From assembly GCF_003860405.1 (NCBI RefSeq), contig NZ_CP034170.1, positions 2,728,001 through 2,792,000 of the forward strand: a stretch of 64,000 nt of DNA, written 5' to 3'. The notes under the pieces were generated by a model. The model was not told the DNA's origin, ran no database searches, and was given only the letters and a program-made list of their open reading frames with translations. Source of the DNA: Nakamurella antarctica. Lineage in GTDB: Bacteria; Actinomycetota; Actinomycetes; Mycobacteriales; Nakamurellaceae. Positions 54,101 through 62,796 of this stretch are shown here, one piece after another. Within the stretch, counting starts at the first letter, position 1; every line of letters starts with the position of its first letter. A program made the translations under genes and the position numbers.

Positions 54101-55476
54101 GCTCCACCACGGCTGGACAGGCCGTTCTTGCGTGAGTCGATCTCGCTCAGCAGTTCAGCGAGTCGGTCGGACCTACTATCCGGGGTGTTGCCAATAAGTG
54201 CCACCGGGGCATTGGCGACCTCACCGGCCGCATGAGGCAACCACCGGACCCACTGCCAGTCGTCCGCCTGCGCTTCATCGCAGATCACTTTGATTTGCAG
54301 ATCTCGTGGACTACGAAGGACCGCTAACTGCAACAGCGCCCAACGTCCGATCGATCGGGCTGTCGCTGCCGGGGCCGCGACACCAAACACGCCAGCACTC
54401 CGCAAGTTGATTCCAACGGGCAACGGCGAAGCCATGGGCTTGTACGAGCTGCCCCGTTCGAGGCCATCCAACGCCACGGGGAGCTCTACAGCAGCAACAC
54501 CTACACGGATCAAAAGACCATCTGGGTCAGTGAGCCGGCGCTCCCACAGGCGAGCAGTAGGTCCGCTTGCAATCTGAATGACCAATGCGACGTCGGGCAA
54601 ATCGCGCCAAGTGCGCTGACGCTCCGTCAAAGCGACCTCAGCCAGTTTTGTCGCAGCATTGTCTCGCGTTAGTTCCCAACGTTCGAGCGCCCTCTTACCC
54701 CTGCGAGTGGCAAGGCGCCGTTGAACGACCGAATTAAGAACGACCGCAACCGGTGACAAAAACCCAAACAGTAAAGCCATGGGATTGTGCAGGACAACAG
54801 CCGAGACTCCACCCATCACTAACGGCGCCGCCGCCATCGCCCACGGCATGGGGGCCTTTTCCTGTGGCTCGGGTGGGGCGCCAGCCATCAGAACGGAGTG
54901 CGCCGCCTGCTGTCCGCGGATTCGCGTCGTACGGTTGAATGCCAAACCGCCAGAATCATCTGGCTTAATGTCGGCGTCAGCCGTGGGCGGTCGGCCAACC
55001 TGAAACACAGAACGACCGATCTCCACCTTGTCGAATTCGGTCAGCTCACATTCTTCGGTGATGAGCTTGCCGTTTTGAAAAACGCCGATCCCAGGGTTGA
55101 CCCGACCGCTGTTACCCTCGACTGAAAACGTCGTCAAAGTTCGACTCACGCCCGGGTCAGGCAACTGCAAGTCTGCCGAAATGTTGCGTCCCACGGAAAC
55201 TGGCTCACACAGCTCCATAACTGTGCCAGCAAACGGACCGCCAACTACCTGCAGTTGCCACCCTGATTGCTTCGCTGAGAGTGCGCGTCGAGGCAATCGT
55301 AGGCCGCTCACTGGCCCCGCTACCCCGGCCTCATCATCAGCTTGAGACCCCGGGGCCACGTCTGCGAGCGCCATCCCCAACGCAGAAGCCAATTCACTCA
55401 CGGCAAGCAGAGGGTCGGCTTCGACTACTACGTCGTTCCAGTCCGCACCGTCAAATAAGGTCAGCTGTAACCGCAT
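51166..55476 (-). CDS. EssC/EccC-type FtsK/SpoIIIE ATPase with FHA domain
   Basis: A 1436-residue secretion motor. Residues 1-45 could be a ubiquitin-like start (WNDVVVEADPLLAVSELASA). An FHA domain follows (about 75-165; GRNISADLQLPDPGVSRTL), then two transmembrane helices (about 212-252). Three FtsK-type ATPase domains have Walker A GTTGAGKSE (about 628), GSPRSGRTVV (about 968) and the weaker GMRQSGRST (about 1262). Walker B IVIDEFAELV is intact in the first. FHA plus three ATPases in one chain is the EssC/YukB (T7SSb) plan, unlike mycobacterial EccC. No EccB, EccD, EccE or mycosin gene is present here. Confidence 0.88.
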   Translation of the reverse strand: MRLQLTLFDGADWNDVVVEADPLLAVSELASALGMALADVAPGSQADDEAGVAGPVSGLRLPRRALSAKQSGWQLQVVGGPFAGTVMELCEPVSVGRNISADLQLPDPGVSRTLTTFSVEGNSGRVNPGIGVFQNGKLITEECELTEFDKVEIGRSVFQVGRPPTADADIKPDDSGGLAFNRTTRIRGQQAAHSVLMAGAPPEPQEKAPMPWAMAAAPLVMGGVSAVVLHNPMALLFGFLSPVAVVLNSVVQRRLATRRGKRALERWELTRDNAATKLAEVALTERQRTWRDLPDVALVIQIASGPTARLWERRLTDPDGLLIRVGVAAVELPVALDGLERGSSYKPMASPLPVGINLRSAGVFGVAAPAATARSIGRWALLQLAVLRSPRDLQIKVICDEAQADDWQWVRWLPHAAGEVANAPVALIGNTPDSRSDRLAELLSEIDSRKNGLSSRGGASVLFSREVVVLIDGARRYRTLPGMVQVLSEGPAVGVYVIALDEERARLPEEANAELSADPADVGVARLEVAGELPIAGVLLEGVDPTSAENASRCMTPLRHVGGDGDVGALPSSVRFVDLLDIDFDDPGRLAAQWSLSGRTTRATIGVGVDGALSLDLKLDGPHALVSGTTGAGKSEFLQTWVAGLALANRPDALNFVLVDYKGASAFADCARLPHTVGMVTNLDNRETERALISLDAELKRREQALKDIGVPDVDGAWDRDSAAAASRGLARLVIVIDEFAELVHELPNFVKGLVRIARVGRSLGVHLILATQRPAGVITAEMQSNVSLRVALRMADKENSTEVLGAADAAFISPSTPGRGYAKKGGNISLASFQTARVAGRRRGAHVEVVQPPVVRRVGWHELGMPVTFERPSAASDSKAETDLQGVVDLIGLACEQLKIRRNPSPWLPALPTLLTVRQIAASEALGVVGELPAGVIMGLLDVPAEQAQRALRFDVEAGSHLLIAGSPRSGRTVVLRTVAVGLAQSYSPRDLHLYVIDFGGGLMPLDGFPHTGAVVAGTEIDRVDRLLKKLHAQVGQRQQTLRRGGFSDINEQRAVAAVGQALPYLVLLIDKWEGLVSSSTSDMLMERRDLVSKLLREGASVGVRVIVTGDRSLLNDRMAALIENKYVLRLADREDYRAVNIKPSALPETIPVGRAYFGDPVSEVQFASMSDDLTGPGQTAAVRAAVAAVAQAGDLAEVAGKPFRLDVLPDEISVEEAESLPIAYGPADGFVVGVGGDELSQYRASFADTPSFFVAGMRQSGRSTGLASIGSCLRAAGWPMVVIAVKESPLTRWAKGAGITVLTDLSAVSGSSIGAMAGEHADRFVALVDDAEMVHGTEVDAALIELIKGRHLGSFGLVVAAVAEDLGSMLRGIAVEAKRHKRGVILSPANTLVADLIGGVVPRNQIGRQAPGRAYLQEGAGLVLAQMALPRSAT

Positions 55477-55554
55477 TCGACTACCCTACTTCCGTCAAGA
55501 CAGACGAAGTCACCTCGCAGTGGAGGGTCTCACCGACGGTCAATATAGTCGTCG

Positions 55555-57057
55555 TCACCGGTGCGCTCGGTGACTTCCCGATCGTCGCTGCCGAACTGCG
55601 ATAAGGAACACGCACCCACTGACAAGCAGGCCGAGCGCCCACAGCACTGATGGTTGGATGGGCACGCCTGTGTATGCCAAGTCACCGGAGAGGCCCTCTG
55701 CTGCTTGGGCGCCGTCTGCTGTGTTGGACGAGCCTGACAGTGAACCGCTGGCATTTTCAACTGAACGAGACTCACGCGCTACAGCCGCGAGCGCGTCGTT
55801 CATTGCGTGAAACATTCCGTTGAGAGGCGGTGGGGCAAGAATCGGGCTTCCCAGTTTCGCGATACTTGGGACTGCCACCTGTTCGTTCTGAACCGTGATG
55901 GTGGTCGAAGTCGACACAGTTGACGTCACTGGTGCCCCTTGAACCGTGGTAGCCGGACCACTTACTGTCGTCGCTGGGCCGCTGACCGTTGTTGACAGAC
56001 CACTCACCGTTGTTGCAGGTCCAGTTACTGTCGTTCCAGGGCCAACTACAGTCGTTGCAGGTCCACTAACCGTTGCTGTCGCGGTGCTAGTGACGACCGC
56101 TCCATCCTTTGCAATCGCGACCTGCACCACCCCGTTTGCTTGGTCGCCCTTGCTGTTCACGACGTGATAACCAAACTGGTCAGTACCGGAGAAGCCTGCG
56201 GCGGCTGTGTAGACCATAGTCCCGTCGCTCTTGCACTGCACGGTCCCATTTTTCGGAGCGTCACAACTCACTAATTCGAGCTTTAGCCCTTGGGGATCAG
56301 AATCGTTGGCCAGCAGGTTGCCTTTTACCGGTGCTGCGCCGGTCGTGATGAAAATATCAGGTTGCACAATAGGCGCCGACGATGCAGCGGCAACCACCTC
56401 CACACGGATGGTGGCTCGTTGAGAACTATTTCCGTACGGGTCCGAAACCGTGTAACTCAGGCTGACCGATCCCGTGTAATCCGGTGACGGACCAAATTGA
56501 AGCACTCCGTTGCCGAGATCGCTGGGCGCTCCCCACACCCCGGCGGCCGCCGGAGAGACCGCGCCTGCGGAAAATAGCGGTGTCGCCCCAGCGCAGCCAA
56601 CGCACTGAATGTGGCTGGCAAACGTACTAGCAGGGAACAGTGTTACGGTGCCTTGGCTGACCGGGAACCCGAAGTCGAAGGAGTCTGCGGTCGGAGCGTC
56701 CGGAGGCGTCATCTGCACTGTGACCGTTAGCTGCATCGGGGTTACACCATCCGCCTGCAGAACAGTGATATCAAACGGCGCAGATTTCACATCCGGGTTG
56801 TAGCTGATGCTGCTCACGGCAACCGAGTCGCTACCTGCTTGGCACCCGATTGTGAAAAGGCCGGGCTGTGGGCTGCCTGCTGGACACGCTTGAATCACTG
56901 CGCCCGGGGCACCGATTGCTGAGAGTGATTTGGTGACCGTCTTACCGAACGGTAAGACTAGTGAGGCCGCATCGGCAGCGAGCGCTGTTCCCCCTCCCGC
57001 CATGCCTGATGCAACGAGAATGATGGCCGCTGCCACCCACATCCGATCAGCACGCAT
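55555..57057 (-). CDS. LAYTG-anchored Ig-like surface protein of the T7SS locus
   Basis: A 500-residue exported protein: signal peptide (about 1-28), an extracellular region with Ig/cadherin-like domains (YTGSVSLSYTVSDPYGNSSQ, FSGTDQFGYHVVNSKGDQ), a tandem tract of VSGPATTV-type octapeptides (about 335-375), then the cell-wall sorting signal LAYTG, a hydrophobic helix and a basic tail RQRRSGSHR. LAxTG is the class E sortase motif. First gene of the T7SS operon, 78 bases before the EssC-like gene; it may extend the secretion path to the cell surface. Confidence 0.8.
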   Translation of the reverse strand: MRADRMWVAAAIILVASGMAGGGTALAADAASLVLPFGKTVTKSLSAIGAPGAVIQACPAGSPQPGLFTIGCQAGSDSVAVSSISYNPDVKSAPFDITVLQADGVTPMQLTVTVQMTPPDAPTADSFDFGFPVSQGTVTLFPASTFASHIQCVGCAGATPLFSAGAVSPAAAGVWGAPSDLGNGVLQFGPSPDYTGSVSLSYTVSDPYGNSSQRATIRVEVVAAASSAPIVQPDIFITTGAAPVKGNLLANDSDPQGLKLELVSCDAPKNGTVQCKSDGTMVYTAAAGFSGTDQFGYHVVNSKGDQANGVVQVAIAKDGAVVTSTATATVSGPATTVVGPGTTVTGPATTVSGLSTTVSGPATTVSGPATTVQGAPVTSTVSTSTTITVQNEQVAVPSIAKLGSPILAPPPLNGMFHAMNDALAAVARESRSVENASGSLSGSSNTADGAQAAEGLSGDLAYTGVPIQPSVLWALGLLVSGCVFLIAVRQRRSGSHRAHR

Positions 57058-57238
57058 CGTTCAACACTCCCTCAGGTCCCGCCCCAGTAAATCTCCAAAA
57101 GCATAACTGCCGTCCGAAATCATTACAGCCAAATGGCCTAGTAACGCATGCCACTTTCTCCTACTCTTACACCCTCCCGGCCCTTTCGTCCCTGTCCAAA
57201 AGAAAGGTGTGGCAACCTGCAGGTGCCCTCCCGTGCGG

Positions 57239-57390
57239 CAACCGCACCACCGACCGAGTTAGCGAAAAGCCGACAGCCCCGTGATCGCCTGCCCAACAAC
57301 CAGCGTGTGCATCTCCACCGTGCCCTCATACGTCAGCACCGACTCGAGGTTGTTCATATGCCGAATCACCGGGTACTCCAGGCTGATTCC
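57239..57390 (-). repeat. Right direct repeat (acyl-CoA dehydrogenase 3' end)
   Basis: The last part of the intact acyl-CoA dehydrogenase gene plus its trailer; the same sequence, about 94% identical by eye, is found in the same orientation at 30750-30935. The two copies bracket 26.3 kb of accessory DNA. Confidence 0.85.
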
Positions 57391-58446
57391 GCTGGCGCCC
57401 AGGATTGTCCTTGCGGTGCGGCAGATTTCGAGGGACTCACGGACGTTATTGAGTTTGCCGAGACTCACTTGATCAGGCCGCAGGGTGCCGCCGTCTTTGC
57501 GCCGACCCAAGTGCAGGGCAAGAAGTTGACCCTTAATGAGCTCAAGCGTCATATCGGCCAACTTCTGCTGGGTGAGCTGGAACGCCGCGATCGGCTTACC
57601 GAACTGTTCCCGCGCCAGCGAATAACGACGAGCTGTCTCGAGCGACGACCGCGCCGCCCCCAACGAACCCCACACAATCCCGTACCGCGCCTCGTTCAGG
57701 CACGACAGCGGGCCGCGCAAACCCCGCACCTCGGGGAACATCGCACCCGCGGGGACCCGCACGCCGTCCAACACCAACTCGCTGGTGACCGAGGCGCGAA
57801 GGGACATCTTGTGCTTGATCAGCGGAGCACTGAACCCGAGGGTGTCCGTGGGCACCACGAAACCGCGAATGCCGTCGCCTGTGTGGGCCCAGACCACCGC
57901 CACGTCGGCGATGGAACCGTTGGTAATCCACATCTTTCGGCCATCGATTATCCAATCGCTGCCGTCGCGGCGTGCACGAGTTGTCATCGCTGCCGGGTCG
58001 GAGCCAGCATCGGGCTCCGTCAAACCGAAACACCCGATGGCATCTCCGCTGGCCATCCGCGGCAGCCACTGTTGTTTGTGTTCTTCAGTTCCGAAGCGCC
58101 AGATCGCGAACATCGCCAGCGAACCTTGAACAGAAACCAGCGAACGAATCCCGGAGTCGCTCGCCTCCAACTCCAGACACGCCAACCCGTAATCCACCGC
58201 AGACATCCCCGCACAGCCATAGCCGCTCAGATGCATACCGAATAAACCCAGCGCACCCAGATCCTTCGCCAAGGCGCGGATGTCTCGAATCTCACCCTTC
58301 TCGAACCAATCGGCCACATACGGGTCGATCTTCTTCTCACAGAGCGCGCGCACGCTGGCGCGGACTTCCCGCTCTTGGACGCTGAGAAGATCGTCGATAC
58401 CCGCCAAGTCGGCGGGGTCTGGCGTTGCGTCGCGGGAGCCGCTCAT
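57259..58446 (-). CDS. Acyl-CoA dehydrogenase, glutaryl-CoA dehydrogenase-like
   Basis: About 395 residues. Typical family motifs: GCFGLTEPDAGSDPAAMTT, KMWITNGSIADVAVVWA, EQFGKPIAAFQLTQQKLADM and the C-terminal SLEYPVIRHMNNLESVLTYEG-type end with the catalytic glutamate in YEGT. The LNNVRESLEICRTARTILG segment is characteristic of glutaryl-CoA dehydrogenases. FAD enzyme; substrate glutaryl-CoA is likely but not certain. ATG at 58446 gives family length; 58497 is possible. Its 3' end is the apparent target of the island. Confidence 0.85.
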   Translation of the reverse strand: MSGSRDATPDPADLAGIDDLLSVQEREVRASVRALCEKKIDPYVADWFEKGEIRDIRALAKDLGALGLFGMHLSGYGCAGMSAVDYGLACLELEASDSGIRSLVSVQGSLAMFAIWRFGTEEHKQQWLPRMASGDAIGCFGLTEPDAGSDPAAMTTRARRDGSDWIIDGRKMWITNGSIADVAVVWAHTGDGIRGFVVPTDTLGFSAPLIKHKMSLRASVTSELVLDGVRVPAGAMFPEVRGLRGPLSCLNEARYGIVWGSLGAARSSLETARRYSLAREQFGKPIAAFQLTQQKLADMTLELIKGQLLALHLGRRKDGGTLRPDQVSLGKLNNVRESLEICRTARTILGASGISLEYPVIRHMNNLESVLTYEGTVEMHTLVVGQAITGLSAFR

Positions 58447-58672
58447 GTCATCTCTTTTCTTGGTACCGGCACTGAAAGCGTCAATGGCGATCATCATGCC
58501 CGCAACTATGCTCCGATGGCCTTGGGTACCTTGTCCACAGCGAGGATGACGGGATCTTGATGGACCGGCCCAGCCTCAGGAAGCATCCATCCGTGTGGCA
58601 AGGTTCTGAGAACTGCGGTCGAACCCCGCGAGGTACTACGGTTCAGATTTGCTCAAGGGGGAGGGCCCGAAA

Positions 58673-59631
58673 ATGAACGTCGTCGAAATCAGTGGCGCCA
58701 ACAAGACCTATCGGCGCTGGCGCAAGCCCCGCAGCACGCCGTTCGGGGGCTGGACCTAGAGGTCCAAGCCGGCGGCGTATTCGGCTTCCTGGGGCCCAAC
58801 GGATCCGGGAAGACCACGACCATCCGGCTGCTGCTGGGCTTGGCCCGAGCCGATAGCGGGTCGATGAGACTCCTCGGGCACAGCGTCCCGGACGACCTGC
58901 CCGCGGTGATCGGCCGGGTCGGTTCGTTGGTCGAAACACCGCTGTTCTTCCCGACATTCACTGGGCGACAGAATCTTTCGATGTTGGCCCAGGCCAGCGG
59001 GATCGGCAACACCAAGGTTGATGAAATGCTCGAACTGGTGGACCTGACCGGGCGCGCCGACGACAAAGTCAAGGGCTACTCCCTCGGGATGAAGCAACGG
59101 CTGGGTATCGCCGCGGCGTTGCTGAAGAGCCCCGAACTGCTGATTCTTGACGAGCCCGGCAATGGCCTGGACGCCGCCGGTATCCGCGAGGTGCGGGAAC
59201 TCATCACCCGGCTGGGTTCCTCCGGGTGCACGGTATTGCTGTCCTCCCACCAACTTTCCGAAGTGCAGCAGGTGTGCGATCGGGTCGCGATCATGTCCCG
59301 CGGCCAGGTGATAGCCACCGGATCGGTAGCCGAACTCCTCGCCTCGGGCGTCCACGGCGAATACCGGGTGCGAGTCGCGGACCCCGATGACGTTGGCCGG
59401 GATGCGTTGCAGCGCAACGGCTTTACCGTCACCGGGGAAGCCGGGCAGTGGCAAGTGACTGGCGTGGACGACCCGGCACGCGTGACGAAAGTGCTCACCG
59501 ATGTGGGGCTGTATTTGACGGAGCTGACACCGATCGGGACGGACCTGGAGAGCGTCTTCCTATCCATCACCGGCGACGTTGACTCGCCGCAGGCTGGCGC
59601 CCACAGCATCACAGGAGGGACAACGGTATGA
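58673..59631 (+). pseudogene. ABC-2 exporter ATP-binding protein, N-terminal frameshift
   Basis: Two frames join to one ATPase of about 318 residues. ATG at 58673 (MNVVEISGANKTYR) leads to a stop after 28 codons; the other frame continues as LAQAPQHAVRGLDLEVQAGG, LGPNGSGKTTTIR (Walker A), SLGMKQRLGIAAALL and LLILDEPGNGLD. The shift lies near 58711-58720. Without repair translation could begin only after Walker A (ATG 58840), giving a dead ATPase. The last four bases overlap the permease start. Either a true mutation or a sequencing error. Confidence 0.75.
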
Positions 59632-60686
59632 CGAGAATCGACGCACCGGGGCGGCACTCGCTAGAGCCTGCGGCGGAGCCCGTCCTGGCCCCCACCTTCC
59701 CCCGCCTCGTGCGGGTGGAGCTACGGCGGTTGCTAGCCAGGCGTTTCTTCCTGATCTTGGTCGGAGTGGGGGTCCTTGCCTACGTTGCCGGGACGCTGTT
59801 CGCCTTCACCAAGTACGAGGCAGTGACCCCCGAAGCGATGGCGCGGGCGACGGTAGTTCGGGACGCCAACATGGCGCAAAATCAGCAGTTTTACCAGCAG
59901 TGCCTCGCTGACACCACGATTCCGGACAACTCGACGCCAGAACAGTTTTGTGGATCAGACCCGGCCACCTACCCGATGGAAGCCGAATGGTTTCTCGATG
60001 TCACTCCCTTCACCGGGCGCGACTTTGAAAACTTGGCGGTCGGGGCTGGAGTAGGCGTCGCCATGCTGGGGCTGCTACTGGGCGCAACCTTTATCGGAGC
60101 CGAGTGGTCGAGCAAAAACCTCGTGGCGTGGTTGTTCTGGGAACCGCGCAGGCTCCGGCTGCTGGGCGCAAAGATTATTGCGCTGCTCGGGGTCCTGCTC
60201 GTGTTGGCCGTGCTGGCTCAGGTGATCTGCTTCTTTACCGGCAAGGTCCTGCTGGCCACCAAGGGGATGCCGATCGCGCAGATGGACCCACCCAGGCCCG
60301 AATTCTGGTCAGACCTTTTCGGTCTGCAGCTACGGGCGGCGCTGTTCGTCATTCCCGCCGGATTGCTCGGATTCGGGTTGGCCAACTTAATGCGGAACAC
60401 CGCCGCCACCCTGGGCGTCGCCGTCGTATACATCATCGCGGAGCCAATACTTGCCTGGCTGAACCCTTCACTCATCCCCTACCAACTCACCAGCGCGGCG
60501 CTGGCATGGATTACCCCGGGCGGTTTCGAATATCCCGGAAAGCTGGTCTACAGCTCCCAATACGGCGGCATGGTGCGCGAAACGCTCACGTTCACCAACC
60601 AACAGGGAGGCTTCGTCCTCTTGGCCTACGCCGTGGTGGTCACCGCAGTGTCAGCCATTCTGTTCCGGCGCCGCGACATCACCTAG
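59628..60686 (+). CDS. ABC-2 type exporter permease
   Basis: A 352-residue membrane protein with about six helices (LARRFFLILVGVGVLAYV, GVAMLGLLLGATFIGAEWSS, ALFVIPAGLLGFGLANLM and a C-terminal AYAVVVTAVSAILFRRRDI) and one large external loop (about 60-130). The GAEW-x(4)-NLVAWLFWEPRR stretch is typical of this permease class. ATG overlaps the ATPase stop (ATGA). Substrate unknown; its partner ATPase is frameshifted. Confidence 0.8.
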   Translation: MTRIDAPGRHSLEPAAEPVLAPTFPRLVRVELRRLLARRFFLILVGVGVLAYVAGTLFAFTKYEAVTPEAMARATVVRDANMAQNQQFYQQCLADTTIPDNSTPEQFCGSDPATYPMEAEWFLDVTPFTGRDFENLAVGAGVGVAMLGLLLGATFIGAEWSSKNLVAWLFWEPRRLRLLGAKIIALLGVLLVLAVLAQVICFFTGKVLLATKGMPIAQMDPPRPEFWSDLFGLQLRAALFVIPAGLLGFGLANLMRNTAATLGVAVVYIIAEPILAWLNPSLIPYQLTSAALAWITPGGFEYPGKLVYSSQYGGMVRETLTFTNQQGGFVLLAYAVVVTAVSAILFRRRDIT

Positions 60687-61616
60687 GCGGACATCACCTA
60701 GTCGCGGCATCGCCGCTGGGATGCGTCGCCGCATTCTGGTGATTGCCACCCCCACGAGACAGATGCTGCCGCCGACAAATGCCAGCGCAGCTGGAACTTC
60801 GCCGAGGAAGGCCCACGCGAGGAGGGTCGCGATGATGGGCGTGAGGTACGTGGTCGCGCCCAATCGGCCGGCCGGCATCCGGCTCAGCGCGTAGGCCCAC
60901 GTGGTGAAGGCGATCGCAGTGGGAAACACGCCCAAGTACACCAGCCCTAGGACCGCTGACGTGGGCGCCTCCGACACTGCGGTCCACAGCGCGGGCGCGA
61001 ACGGCAGCGTCACGATCGCGCCGACACTGCACCCCAAAAACGTTGCTTGCAACGCGTTAACCCGCTTCAACACCGGCTTTTGCACCGTGACGCCGGCGGC
61101 ATAGAAGACAGCAGCCAAGACAGCCAGAAACGCTCCGTTGACGTCGGTGGTCCTATCCGCCGTCGACCCGAATGCGACCAGCGCGGCCCCCACCAACGCC
61201 ACGGCCGACCCGATCAACAGTGGCCTCGGGAACCCCTCGTGCAAGAAAATGCCGGCCAAGATAGCGATCAAGATGGGGCCGATGTTGACCAGGAGCGCGG
61301 TGGTGCCGGCGTCCAGGTGTTGCTCGGCGGCGTTAAGCGCAAGGTTGTACCCGGCGAACCACAGCACGCCGTAGCCGATGATGAAAAGCAGGTCTCGGCG
61401 CGCTGGCCACGGCCCGCGTTTGACGGCAACCACCACCCCCAGCGCGGTACAGCCCACCAACAGCCGCCCCAGCGTGAGCGGCCCGGGGCCGAAACTTGTT
61501 GCCACCGCGCGGATACCAACAAAGGCCGACGCCCAGAGCACGACGGTTACCCCGACGGCGACGAAAGCCATCCGGGAGCTGCGCCGGTCGTCATCCGGAC
61601 TCACTGAGCTGGTCAT
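60651..61616 (-). CDS. EamA/DMT-family transporter
   Basis: A 321-residue protein with about ten hydrophobic helices in two EamA halves (VGVTVVLWASAFVGIRAV, FIGYGVLWFAGYNLALNAAE; VLGLVYLGVFPTAIAFTTWA, GATTYLTPIIATLLAW). Drug/metabolite exporter superfamily; substrate unknown. ATG at 61616 is preferred; 61667 is an alternative. Its 3' end overlaps the convergent permease gene by 36 bases, around a short direct repeat GACATCACCTAG. Confidence 0.82.
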   Translation of the reverse strand: MTSSVSPDDDRRSSRMAFVAVGVTVVLWASAFVGIRAVATSFGPGPLTLGRLLVGCTALGVVVAVKRGPWPARRDLLFIIGYGVLWFAGYNLALNAAEQHLDAGTTALLVNIGPILIAILAGIFLHEGFPRPLLIGSAVALVGAALVAFGSTADRTTDVNGAFLAVLAAVFYAAGVTVQKPVLKRVNALQATFLGCSVGAIVTLPFAPALWTAVSEAPTSAVLGLVYLGVFPTAIAFTTWAYALSRMPAGRLGATTYLTPIIATLLAWAFLGEVPAALAFVGGSICLVGVAITRMRRRIPAAMPRLGDVRLGDVAAPEQNG

Positions 61617-61744
61617 TGGGTTGACTTCGAGGCCATAGGCCCGTTTCGCGCGGGTACACGGCCCCATAACCAGCGGAAATCAGCGTTCAGGACTTGTCCG
61701 GCTACTGCACTGACGATCACCGAGACAGTCTAGGTCGACGCCTA

Positions 61745-62674
61745 TCAGCTCCCCAGTAGAGCCTCGGGGACACAGTCCCGAACGGCTGGGTCGAGCAAAG
61801 ACTCCTGAAGCCACCGCATGTGCTGGCGTCCCCCCACGACCCGACTCTCAAGCACGCCCACCTCGTCGATTTCGATGCGAACAAGGTCGTGAGGCTCCAG
61901 CGTAAATGGAAGCTCCGGGACAAGGCTGGTTCCGGTAGAAAGAATCACACCGTCCGGAAAATAGTCTTCCCGTCCCAAGTATTGGGCAAGATCGCCGAGC
62001 TTGCGGTGGAGTCCGCTTGTGTTGGCCCTATCCTCCCAGACCGTCTGCCCAGCGCGCTCAATGCGGATGTGGATACCCAGCCGATACGGGTCGTTGACTT
62101 CCCATGCGGGCCGAATTGCCGGGCCGACCGCGCAGGCACCCAGGTAGACCTTCGCCTGCGGCAGATAGAGCGGGTTCAGCCCCTCAATGGACCGTGAGCT
62201 GACGTCGTTACAGACGGTGTAGCCCACGATCTCGCCGCGACTATTGAGCACCAGGGCTAACTCTGGCTCCGGGACGTTTATTGCGGAGTCCTGTCGCACA
62301 GAAACGGTCTCTCCGTGCCCGGTCACCCGCCACGCGACCGATTTGAAGAACAACTCGGGGCGCTCTGCGTCATACACACGCTCGTAGACGTCCGCCGATT
62401 GATCGCTTTCCAGCACCCGCGCCTCGCGAGAGCGCCGGTAGGTGACTCCCGCTGCCCATACCTCCATCAGCGAGTCGATCGGGGGCAGGAGCGTGAAATC
62501 AGGCTCCAGCACCGGGCTGACGGCAGGCTGCGTGCACACCGAGCGGATGTCTGCTGCAGACATCCGGAGCAACTGGCCGATAGATGCGACGCCGACGAGG
62601 GGGCGCAGGCCCTCCTCACGGTGGAGGCCGACTGCGGGTTTGCCACCGCGGTCAAGATAGCGCGTGATCAGCAT
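61745..62674 (-). CDS. Fumarylacetoacetate hydrolase-family protein
   Basis: A 309-residue FAH-family protein: EVWAAGVTYRRSREAR, INVPEPELALVLN with metal-binding acidic residues, GYTVCNDVSSRSIEG and LSTGTSLVPELPFTLEPHD. Relatives include 2-keto-3-deoxy-D-arabinonate dehydratase and other sugar-acid dehydratases/hydrolases. Next to an SMP-30 lactonase and an enolase-superfamily dehydratase, it fits a sugar-acid pathway, not aromatic catabolism; the exact substrate is unknown. Confidence 0.8.
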   Translation of the reverse strand: MLITRYLDRGGKPAVGLHREEGLRPLVGVASIGQLLRMSAADIRSVCTQPAVSPVLEPDFTLLPPIDSLMEVWAAGVTYRRSREARVLESDQSADVYERVYDAERPELFFKSVAWRVTGHGETVSVRQDSAINVPEPELALVLNSRGEIVGYTVCNDVSSRSIEGLNPLYLPQAKVYLGACAVGPAIRPAWEVNDPYRLGIHIRIERAGQTVWEDRANTSGLHRKLGDLAQYLGREDYFPDGVILSTGTSLVPELPFTLEPHDLVRIEIDEVGVLESRVVGGRQHMRWLQESLLDPAVRDCVPEALLGS

Positions 62675-62796
62675 GTGTATTCACTTTCGGATCGGGTGAG
62701 GTGTGTGCGTTCGTGGGCTACTGCTCACAGTGTGTTGCTGGGGTCTGAATTCAGGGTGTGACGTGGTGATGCCGTTGACATCGGCGGGGCGCAGCG

